This document shows positions 13,543 to 23,800 of a DNA stretch of 64,000 nucleotides, piece after piece; the stretch's first letter is position 1; every line of letters begins with the position of its first letter. This DNA is from Amaurobius ferox. Lineage: Eukaryota; Arthropoda; Arachnida; Araneae; Amaurobiidae. The stretch covers positions 29,528,857-29,592,856 of the forward strand of contig OX578155.1 of the NCBI GenBank assembly GCA_951213105.1, given 5' to 3'. The notes beneath the pieces are model-generated. The model did not search any database. It was given only the letters and a program-made list of their open reading frames with translations, and had not been told where the DNA came from. The position numbers and the translations under genes were made by a program.

Positions 13543-14039
13543 AAAACAACTTGGGTTATAAAAATTGAATTGCATTTATCCAACATTACAATTGGAAACA
13601 AATATTAAATTTGTGTCAAAAGATTTATGAATGTGGTTTTTAAACTGAAATATCCAACTTCAAATGCATAAAATCTGAAAAATATTCAAATCTGCAAAGG
13701 TCGTAAATTGTTTTGTTTCAAAGTAAAACATTATATAGCAATATTTTGGCTCTGTGTCAGGTTATTGTCATTGATGACAGTTTGGAGTGTGGCCAAAAAT
13801 TGTTTTGTTGCAAACCATTAATTTCTTTTATTGAATATTTTAACTTTTAACTAAATATTTTAAAATACTTATTGTAAATTGAATAGATCTGCTTATTCTT
13901 TATATAGAAGCTGTACGATAAATATTTAAAGTTACTGAATATAAATAATAAAACACTATTTGCAATACTATTACGGGACACTCTTGTACCTAGAGCCAGT
14001 AATTTTCAAACTGTAATAGTGTCTCTTAAAATAAACTTT
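13543..14039. other. AT-rich DNA, nothing recognised
   Basis: No supported feature. Confidence 0.5.
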
Positions 14040-14943
14040 TAGTAACCAAACTAGTTTTTACTGGTTAGGTCTTTTACTAACACTTTACAACATAGTTGAA
14101 AAGTGTTTATGACTTTGTTCATTCTGTCTGTCTGTCCGCACAATAACTGCCGTAAAAATGACTTTATCAAAATGAAATTTTACTATGTTGTTCAGACGGT
14201 CTGTGGGACCTATGGGAATATAAATGAATAAACCCAATTAGTTTTGGATTGAACCTAGGTTGAAAAAATGAAATACATTGAATCCTATGGGACCTAATTT
14301 TTCAAACATTTTTGATTTTTTTCCCGTGCATGTATATACTGCGACAACACAATTACAATATTTTTTAGTTTAAATGACCATCAAACTTTGATTATTTCTA
14401 CAGCGAAGCCTGATTTTCACACATGGAGAATGTAAGCACATCAAGATGCAAGATGAGTTGTATAAGAATTGCTGAATTTCTTTAACGCAAAATTATTTAG
14501 CTCTAGGGTCTGCAATATAGCTTATATGAATGAAACATTTAAATTGATTTTATATAGAGAAGCAGATGATTCTATTGCCTTTTTCGATGACGATTTAAGC
14601 ATAGAGTTATGCAGTACTTTTACCTCCATGGTTTTAAGTTTTTAAGTAAAATAAATTATTGTAGTATTGTGATAATTTTAAGAATATCGCCGCTGAATGA
14701 AAGGAATGAAATATTAACTGCTTTTATATAGAGAGCCAAGCGATTTATATTTCGATGACTTTATTTGAATAAAGCTCATTTATTTTTGATAAAGTTTCCA
14801 AATATAATGAATTGTAGTATTGTGATAATTTAAAAAATATCACCGCCAAATGTATCGCATTTTAGAGATATTTAAATAAAATTGCATTGCAGTTGGAACG
14901 TGTTTCATAATCAATGCTTTATGCATGATTGATCATTCTTGTT
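14040..14943 (+). mobile_element. Long-TIR family A, copy with part of core and right arm
   Basis: The part at 14085-14310 matches, in inverted order, the core and inner arm of the complete element (about 2340-2520: CATTTTGATAAAGTCA, the ATAGGTCCCACAGAC region). The part at 14330-14943 matches its right arm through GTTTCATAATCAATGC to the terminal TTCTTGTT. A TCTGTC tract lies at 14129-14136. No left arm is seen. Confidence 0.75.
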
Positions 14944-15287
14944 CTCTTTGCATATTTTTATTAAGTGTTGATTTTGTTTTCTTCTAAAAGATATTATATT
15001 TTAAAAAAAATTTGCAGATGGCCCTAGGTACAATGACATTGTTGTACCGAAGGTCACATGTTTAATATTGTTATCTACATATAATATAAAATGAATAAAA
15101 TACAAAAAGAATGCTATTGAAAAAAAACCAGCATTAATTGAATTCTGTAGAAAATTTAACCACTTGAATTGAGATTTTATGAAATTTTAACAAAGAATAA
15201 TGATAAAATATAAATAATACAAATTAAACAAAATTTGATTCCTCAAACCACAAGTAATAATAATAATAATAAAAGAAAATATTTGTT

Positions 15288-16380
15288 TTATTCCACATTG
15301 TAATTTGCAAAATTAATACCAAAAGTAAGTATTAAACATAACCATTCTGAGCCTCTAATAATTTTGGGGGTCAAGTAACTTAAGTACAATACTGCAACAT
15401 TAAAAAGTTTTCTTTTCTTCCCATCTAATTTTGTCAAGTAATAGTTTCCTTTTTCAATTTGATCCTTCTCATTAGCTACTATAAAGTCCATATCACTTGC
15501 AGAATCTGAAGAATCCATCATATCTAGTGATTCCTAAGAGGTCTCATCACCATAATCATTTTCTAATGCATATTCCTTCAGAACTGTCCTTTCTTTTTAG
15601 TCAGTTCACACAAATTTGCCTGGGGGGCGCGGTAGCCCATTGGTTAGTGCGCTGGAGTTGCACTCGGTAGGCCCGGGTTCGATTCCAGCCACTGCCAAAA
15701 ACTGCCGCCGTGTTCATGCGGAGTACGATCACGTTAAACATGTGGGTCCGAAAGTCCTTCCGAGAGGTTGGTGGTAGGGGAAGGAGGGTACGGTCCCTGT
15801 GGATGCCTCCCCCACTGGGTTCCGGTCTAAATTGGGTGGCACTTCCCGACCGTCCAAACGGTTACCTTACACCTTTCTGGTAGGTCGGACGGTCTGGGTT
15901 TCAACAACAACACAAATTTGCCTTTTCATCTTGAAATATAGGTTTCTTAACAATTTTCTTTGGGCCATCATTTTCTTTAATTTTGCCTCTTCAATTTCAG
16001 TTTTTTTGGAGTATCAGTAAGAATTCTACACTTAAATATTTTTACCCATCACTTTTTACAATACAAGATATAGTATTAGGGAAAGGGCACACTTGTTCTG
16101 GTGTTATGCATTGCATTGATTCATTGTTTGATGTAGAAGGCTGACAAATTTCAGCAGAGGTATCCTTCTTTTTCTGTCACTTGATGACTATTAATAAGCC
16201 TATTCACCATCAAATTCTCACAGTTGGAATAACTTTCAGTTGGATTGGGCCTATCTGTTACATAAGAACTCAAATATTCTATGATCTCTGAATATATTTT
16301 CATTTACTGACCATAAGCCTGATACCCGAAAATCAGCCTGAATAAATAAAAGCACCAATACTAATATGCTTCAGAAGGTC
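15288..16380 (-). pseudogene. Broken C-terminal part of a Tigger/DDE_1-type transposase
   Basis: Read on the minus strand, going from high to low coordinates: FRVSGLWSVNENIFRDH (near 16350-16290), CITPEQVCPFP (near 16110), RILTDTPKKTEIEEAKLKK (near 16030-15970), a SINE insertion, then DMDFIVANEKDQIEKGNYYL (near 15480-15430). These match the usual order at the end of pogo/Tigger transposases: a 'GF.atGi.PlNp.iF' motif, 'TPE.v.PfPka', 'RILTDTPeK..iE' and an acidic tail. Stops and frameshifts lie between the pieces and the catalytic part is missing, so it is inactive. The 77-residue frame 15288-15521 is its last intact piece. Confidence 0.65.
15622..15910 (+). mobile_element. SINE family S, full-length copy inside the transposase remnant
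   Basis: 289 bp. A-box-like TAGCCCATTGG at 15633-15643, B-box GGTTCGATTCC at 15676-15686, then a tRNA-unrelated body (AACATGTGGGTCCGAAAGTC, GGTAGGGGAAGGAGGGTAC). The 3' end forms a hairpin (GACCGTCC ... GGACGGTC) and stops in CAACAACAA. The 13-bp target duplication CACAAATTTGCCT at 15609-15621 and 15911-15923 is perfect. Best preserved copy in the window, so probably recent. Confidence 0.92.
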
Positions 16381-16514
16381 AAATGATGTCATACAAAAGT
16401 TCTAAAGTTGCAATATTTATAAATCAATTTATTCTTACAACATAAAAATATTTTCTGCCTTTTATATATATTTTTTAAATTAACTACTCAAATGGTAATA
16501 TTGTACCTAGGGCC

Positions 16515-17181
16515 ATGGCCCTAGGTACAAGGCATAGCCACTTTTTATAAAATGGTTTCCATAGCCAAAACCCTATAAATATTCAGATTTGTTAATATTC
16601 CATCATTTCCCTTAGCTTATGGCCAAAACTAACTGTCACAATAAAACTTAGTATTTACCTTCAAAAAATCAATTTCAAAATGACCAACCTTTGACCATCA
16701 AATCAAAATTTCTGCTTAGCTGCTATGCTTTCTATTTTCCATTCAAAGTGGTTGCTGAGATTTCAAACCATGCTGCCACTTACCTCAAAGAATAATAATG
16801 CTGTAAAATAATTATTATTAAAATAAAGCTGGGTGGCCCTAGGTACAAAAGTTTTCCCTACTAGCCGTACAAATTCATTTTCAAAATATCAGGTGTGCAG
16901 GAGTAAAATTATAATAACTGTTCTGCAATAAGACTTTCTATGGCTGTAAGGGTTCTGTGGATAGTACTCATGCAGGATTTTGAAACTGTTCTCCTCTGTT
17001 AAACAAACTCTGTATGTACTCGCATAATCCACTTATAGAGAAGTATTTCCAAACAGGGCTGTAGGGTCCGTATAGTAAACATTTGACTCCTCTTTGTTTC
17101 TACTGTCCAATTCTTACTCATCCTGTTTGGGGAATAAGAATTGGAGAGTGGGAAAATGAAGAAACACACAATCTGTAAGTT
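16515..17181. other. Second GGCCCTAGGTACAA unit, then unassigned DNA
   Basis: The motif at 16517-16530 and again at 16835-16848, same orientation, bound about 330 bp of AT-rich non-coding DNA. Nothing recognised after 16849. Confidence 0.45.
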
Positions 17182-17239
17182 GATCAAACAGTTACCTTAC
17201 ACCTTTCTGGTAGGTCGGACGGTCTGGGTTTCAACAACA
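17182..17239 (+). mobile_element. SINE family S, 58-bp tail-only insertion with 14-bp target duplication
   Basis: Only the 3' hairpin part is present (TTACCTTACACCTTTCTGG ... GGTCTGGGTTTCAACAACAA). Flanked by identical ACAATCTGTAAGTT at 17168-17181 and 17240-17253. The duplication proves insertion of a truncated copy. Confidence 0.92.
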
Positions 17240-17253
17240 ACAATCTGTAAGTT

Positions 17254-18931
17254 TCTGATCAGTTTTCTGATTAAAACAGAATGGGAGATGGGTTTGGTGG
17301 TCAAGTAGTTGTTTCATTTAATCCCCACACTGAATTGACCTACCTGTCGACCTACCTGTGGTGAGTGGCGAATGCTTATTTTCAGGTCTCTCTACAGGAG
17401 AGGCAAAAGTATTTCTTAGGTTAGGGACAAAAGTTGATGGACTGTATGATATGCACCACCATTGTTCCAGGAATTAAACCTAATTCTCCATAATAAATAT
17501 TGCTACAAAAAGCTTAAATTTTGAATAATTGATGATTTTATCAGGGTCAAGGAGATGGGAGCGAGGGAAGCCAGGACTCGAGAGAGGTACAAGGAGGAAT
17601 TGTTTTTAATTTTTTATAAAGACAAGGCAAGGGTGTATTGAATTTTTAGAAATGTAACTTTATGAAATAAAATTATTCTTTTAAATAACAACCAAGTCTT
17701 GTTGCATTTAACTCAGATTTAATCCCAGTAAAAAGTCAAGTGGTAGAATAAAAATTTATATTATTTAGTTATTTTGTAGTAAAATTAAAACAGTTCTATT
17801 TAAATCATTTATTTTTATCATTTCATTTTCCTAGACAACATATTGCCACAATTTATTTATGCAATTAATCAACTATGGTTGCTATCATATGAATTAAATT
17901 AATTTCCTATTTTTTATTGCAAATATGTTTCTGGCCATTGTACGAAATTAAGTCTATGGTCTTTATCCTACATCGATTAGAACTATTACAATTTAGAGTT
18001 GAGTTAAATACAGCAACAAACCAATGCATGTGGTAAAAGAGAAATTATTAGTATGTGATTATTAATTATTTTTAAAATTCAAGAGTGAAGCTTAGGTACA
18101 ACCAGGAAGGAGCCCGGTAATGCCCCAGGACCTGTGATCATTTTCCACGATTCTGGATATAATCATGAGAAAAAGCATATCTAATTCCAGTTTTATACAC
18201 ACATGAAATCTCATGGTCTTACAGACATACATGCACATATTTTCAAAAGTATTCAAAAGGAATTCAGGGATCTTAAAACGTGTTTATCTGTCAAAATCTC
18301 AAAAAAAATTTGAAAGAAAAACCCAATATATTTTAATATGTATAATAGATAATTTGTTTAATTTCAATATATTTTTATTTTCAGTGTCCTGAGTACTCCT
18401 TCATAGTTTTTGTTTAACGTCTGTACAGAAAATATTATTTGACTATGAAAATTCCTGGAGGTTAAACCCATGCACATAAGCTGACAATTACTTCAAAGTA
18501 CAATGTATGTATCACTGATATGTATTTTTATTACCTATTTCTTGAAATTTTATTAGAGTATTTACAGTTTTTACTATAATGTAATTTTATATTTTTAATA
18601 TTTTTTAAAAAATAACCGAAACAATTTGTTTAATAGCACAGAAATTGAATTTAATGATATAAAATTTGTAATATGCATTTTGAGCTGAGCAGCAGCTATT
18701 GTGATTTTATGATTAAGAATTTGATATTTAAGATGTATATGTACTATATGTAGCTAATTGTGTCCTGTAGTATTTTGAAAAATTAGCAGCAAGCTGCTAG
18801 TTTTTCAAAATTTAGTTATTTCAATACGGTTCACAGAATGTCCAGTTAATAGTTTCTAGAAAATTTTGCTTAGAATAAGTTCTTGGAAATATCTCTTAAT
18901 ATTTCTAATGTATGGCAGAGCTGTTTAATAT
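17254..18931. other. AT-rich DNA, nothing recognised
   Basis: No ORF, RNA or clear repeat. May be part of the 5' UTR intron of the ABCA gene if the promoter is at 10.6-11.6 kb. Confidence 0.4.
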
Positions 18932-19503
18932 TGTTATGAAACGTATCCTCTAGAATTGTGGGTGTATATGCAGAATACAAGAATGAGTCCAAGTTTCTGG
19001 ATAATTTACGTTTATTCGCAAGCACAAAGTAAACAGGAACAATACACAATCAAACAGCACTTAAATGCTCCACTAATTACACAAAATAAGCTGTAATATT
19101 CTCAAAACACTGGCAAAAATAATTTCACAAAACAATGGCTACTATTTTCAAAACATTGACAAAAGTCGCAGTTCACTGTAGCTCGTATATTGTCAACTCG
19201 TCAACTGAATTGCAAAGGGGTGATGAGTTCTTTTATAGTTTCTCTATAGAAACCTCTGGAAATCTCTAGAAATTTCCAAAATTATCTAATATCTCCTAGA
19301 CTAATCCTTATTTCTTTAAGTTACTGTAACATTCTGGAAGTCGCCAAATTGGCAGTAAATCGCCAAATCTGGAAATCCTTCTTCTAACTAGGATATCCTG
19401 GCACCTCTGAGCTCACGTTATGTACTGTATTTTCTTTGCCTCTGGCCTTCGAGACAGGCAAAAGAGGAGTTGCCAAATGGGAGAAAATTGCTCGTTCGTA
19501 ACA
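18932..19503 (-). mobile_element. Solo LTR of an LTR retrotransposon (probably Ty3/gypsy type)
   Basis: 572 bp. On the minus strand it begins TGTTACGAACGAGC and ends CGTTTCATAACA (TG...CA). The 4-bp duplication ATAT flanks it (18928-18931 and 19504-19507). A TATAAAAG box lies at 19230-19237 (minus) and an AATAAA signal near 19011-19016, in the order expected for U3-R-U5. No internal coding region or second LTR is present, so it arose by LTR-LTR recombination. Confidence 0.8.
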
Positions 19504-20793
19504 ATATGATTCTAGTGACAAGAATGACATATGCGTTTGTTTTCCTATGTTAATTTCATTTCCATGCGGAACAGAAACAAACTCATATGTCTTTCATTCC
19601 TGTCGTGATCATTTCTAACACAGGAATGTAATGAATATGCATTGAAATTTCATTAATTATATTTAAATATTTCTATCATCTATTAGAAATATTTAAAGCC
19701 ATTTGCAAAAACATATTCCAAACAGAAGTTTTCAGAAGGTAAAAAAAAATTTGGTATCTAAAAATTGACTATTATCAGATATTTAGCCATATGAACAAAT
19801 TTTCAATGAAAATTTCTCAAAATAATTTCAAAGAGGAAATTAATGTCAACTAGCAGTGTATAATTTTTTGAGAAGCTGGACAAATTTCCTATTGAGACTT
19901 CAAGTATACAACATTAATATAAAGCCATGTGGTAATGTAATGTAAGTCAATAAAGGATTTTAGACCACGAATGTGACGATCTTTGAATTCCTTAAGACCC
20001 TTTTGCATCACCAGTCTTCTACTGCATATTGTAAATAGATATATGATGTAAATTAAATTCAAAACATTTTAACTCTTAGCAATTAGTGCATTTTTTTATG
20101 CGATTGGTTAGTATTTCTAGTATACTTTTGCCCTATTAAAAACCAAATATATCATTTGAAAGGAAAAAATTATAAATGTTCATAAATTTATTTAGTTTTT
20201 GTTTTTTTCATTAATTTGCTTTATTTTAATGTAGTGAAACTTTGGATATTTATAACACTCTCAGTATCGTAATCACTTGCTTGTTTGGATATAATGGTAA
20301 TTAAGTTGTTTTTATATCGTTCAAAAACAAATTCTTCTTCACTTTTATTCAATTAAAAATCTTCACAGTAATCTTCTCTTTTTCATGTTTATTAGTAAAA
20401 CAAAATAAAATTAACATTTGTATTAACAATAATTGTAGCAGTACCATGCTCAGCTGATATGTTTACTGTGCATGTAGACAACATGTAGGTCCATCAGCGG
20501 GCTTATGGTGTGTAATATATGTCACATAATGGCATCTGTGGGGTTATGGTATGTACTATGTATGGCATTGTAGTGGCATAAGTAGAGTGCAGAGGGTTAG
20601 CTGGTTGTCACATCAAAGTTACTTTAAATGGTTTTCACACCAAGTTCCTGTAACAAAAAAGTAAGACAAAACATTAAAATAGATATATGTATGTATTTTT
20701 TTTTCTGTAGTTATTTGACTAATCCATTTGATGTTCATATAATTTGTTTGTATATTATTTTTCTTGAATATATTTAACAATTTTTTTTTTCAG
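19504..20793. other. DNA upstream of the first coding exon; probable 5' UTR intron end
   Basis: AT-rich without recognised features, ending in a T-run and the acceptor CAG at 20791-20793. Confidence 0.5.
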
Positions 20794-20865
20794 CAAAATA
20801 TGGGGTTTTGGAACCAATTATATCTTTTGCTATGGAAAAATTTCACTTTACACAAGAGACAAAAG
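20794..20865 (+). CDS. ABCA exon 1: start codon and cytoplasmic N-terminus
   Basis: Coding part 20800-20865 gives 22 residues, ending in phase 0 at the donor gtattt. The ATG lies six bases after a strong acceptor (T-run then CAG at 20791-20793), so a non-coding 5' exon must lie upstream. The chosen Met fits the family's usual start (M..W.QL.LLLWKN.T). The upstream in-frame Gln-Asn codons do not look like family sequence. Confidence 0.93.
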
Positions 20866-23800
20866 GTATTTATTTTTCATTACTTCTGTTGGAATTTGCA
20901 GTTTCATACTTGGTTTACTGTTCTTTCTCTGCTTTTTAACATATTATGTTTTTAAATTTATTATAATTTACCTTTTTTGGACACAAAAAGTTACAATATT
21001 AAATAAGTTCTCAAAATTTATTTTGCCTTTTTAATAGATATATCGGTTTGTATTTTGCAGTATTTATATAGATATAACCAAATTCACTAAAAATTCAAAT
21101 TTTACTAAAAAAACATGTATAAAAATCAATAATTTTAGTTTGGAAATCTAGATAAATAGGACTTTGTGGTAAAAAAATTTTATGTTGAAAAATATGAAGT
21201 TTGCAATTGGGTTATAGCATTGTGTAGCCAAGATAGGTTTCAGGTGTCAACTCTTCCATTGTCTGTACAATCATATTCGCACATTGGTTGAACAATATTT
21301 AACTACAATGACTATTTATTAACATTAAATGGTGAAAAATAATTCGCTCAGAAAGCATTCATACAATGGAAGAAATTTAAGGAAAATGCTCAACATTGAA
21401 ATACATATATTTAAGGCTTCATTAACAACAAGGCCTATTTCTATTATGGACCCTATTTCCAACAAAACAAGAAAAATTATTCACATTTTTATCTATCAGA
21501 TTCGTGGGTATAAGCATTCAAATTGTTTACATTTTTCGTAACACTCCATTTTTCTGTCAGAAAAACTGCAACGATAGATGTTATTCATATCAAAAATTCA
21601 GTTTCTATATTTTATAAACCACTTACAGTTTTTGAGCAATCATCTTGTTAAGTTGAAGAAGATTGTTGTAGTTTGTCCGACCTACCTGAAGGTATAAGGT
21701 ATCTGTTTGGATGGCCAGAACAGTGCCACCCAATTTAGACTGGAACCCTAGTGCGGGTGGCACTCACTAGGAACATACCCTCCTTCCCCATACCAAACTT
21801 TTCAGAAAACTTATGGACCCACATATTTAATGTGCCCATTCTCCGCTTGAACACAGGGACAGGCGGAGACAGGAATCGAACTCGCATAATTCGAGTGCAA
21901 TCCCTGCATGCTAACCACTGGGTTGTCGCACCCCCAAGTTAAAGAGGATTGACAATTTTTTGGTTTTTTAAGTTTTGTAATGCTTGTATCTCAAAAACTA
22001 AAAGTGCTAACTATATTTATTACTGTAACTAAGTAATTTGTATCCCCTTTAAAGTTCAGAAGAAATACATAATTTGATTTTGGAATGAGTTATTAGTTTT
22101 TGATATATAGTGGTTGTATTTTTTATATTTTAGTATTTTAAATTATTTTGAAAAGGTGATTTTAATTTTGGTATTTTAATTAGCTATGAATAAGTGATTT
22201 GTAGCTCTTTGAATATCTTATAAATAATTTTCACTTTTTGAAAATTTCATCTATATATGCATTACCTTACTCATTTATCACTTTGCATTTTTGTGCATGA
22301 AAATAGTGAAAATTGCTTTGAAATTTAGCATCTTTCTCTAGAAATTTTCAAGTAATTTCAATTTGTAGTTTTATTAAAACATCCTGCAACCCACCTGAGA
22401 TCTTAGTTATTCAAGTTACATTAGAAAAAAATAATTTTCAGGTTCATACTCTCATTTAATGATTACTTATAAAAAGAGCTAGTGAAAATTTTTTCTCAAA
22501 AATCTAAAACCTCATTTATGTTAATCTCATAAACATTGACATATCATATGCTTACTGTAATTTAAAAGTGTTTCATTGATATATTATTTTTTGCAGGTCC
22601 GCCTTATAGTAGAGGTGCTGTGGCCTTTATCTCTTTTTCTCATTCTCATGTGGGTTAGAAGCAAAGGCTTAAAATTTGCTGCTCATCAGTGTAAGTTATT
22701 TTAAGTATAGTCTTTTACAGTAAATGTTTTCTCAGTACAGCCAAATAGATCGACCTAAATGTTGTTCGATAGGCATATCGGACAATTTGGCATGTTGAAC
22801 CATTAGATGCTGGATTAATGTAAGTTACTGTATATGAAAATTGGAGAGTATTATGACTGGATGAAAATTCCAACTGGTTTTTGTCAGATTTGTACATTCT
22901 AAGCATCTCTGAATAAGAATTAACAGTTTTTTCAATGATGTCTGTGTGCCAATTTGTAAGGCTTTGAGCACTATACATCTGGAATAATTTGAAATGATTC
23001 AAATGAAATTTTGGTATGATTATTTTGATCAGCAAATATAAGGGTCTTTTTGATTTTATAAAATATGAAACCAGATGATAGCCTCAATTTTTTAAATTGC
23101 ATTTTTTTTTTAAATTGAAGATTAGGTAATTTACTATTGATTGACGCCCTGTATGAATGCCTGCAAACTCTTATTTGTCTGTAATCTAACCCGAGGCTTA
23201 CATTGGACTACTGGTTTAGTTCACATTCTATAGACCTTTTTACCTGGACTGTTCGAATTCTAGAAGTTAGGAGATTAAGGACTTATTGGTACTCAACATT
23301 CTTCTTCAGCCCAGCCTGTGCGTCCTACCCAAAAGTGTAAGGTATCTGTCTGGATGGCACGCAAGTGCTATTCAATTTAGACTGGAACCCAGAGGGGGGG
23401 GGGGCATCCATAGGGACCGTATCCTCCTTCCTTTACCACCAACCTCTCAGAAGGATTTATGGACCCACATGTTTAACATAATCGTACTCTGCGTGAACAC
23501 ACCAACAGTTTGAGCTATAACAGGAATCAAACTCTGGTCATCCCAGCACTATTCCCATGTGTTAACCACTGGGCTGTCACCCCCCCCCCCCCTCCCATTG
23601 GTGTTCTATCAGCCAACTGCTAAAAAAATATAAGAGTATATAAAAATTCTAAGAAACTTCTCAGGGACAGGTCTAATTAGCTGCCATTTTTTTCAAAGTG
23701 ATATTACTATATTCTAAATTGTTCTAAGGCATCATGCATTTAAATATTTATATTTACTTAAACAATTTATGTGTTAATTAAATAAGCCATTAACATTACT

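Larger units (their letters stand above)
15020..16514 (-). mobile_element. pogo/Tigger-like DNA transposon remnant
   Basis: Bounded by GGCCCTAGGTACAA at 15020-15033 and its inverted copy TTGTACCTAGGGCC at 16501-16514. Inside, the minus strand carries broken transposase sequence (see the pseudogene entry), interrupted by a SINE at 15622-15910. A further GGCCCTAGGTACAA at 16517-16530 and one at 16835-16848 suggest a second, partly deleted unit next to it. Confidence 0.6.
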
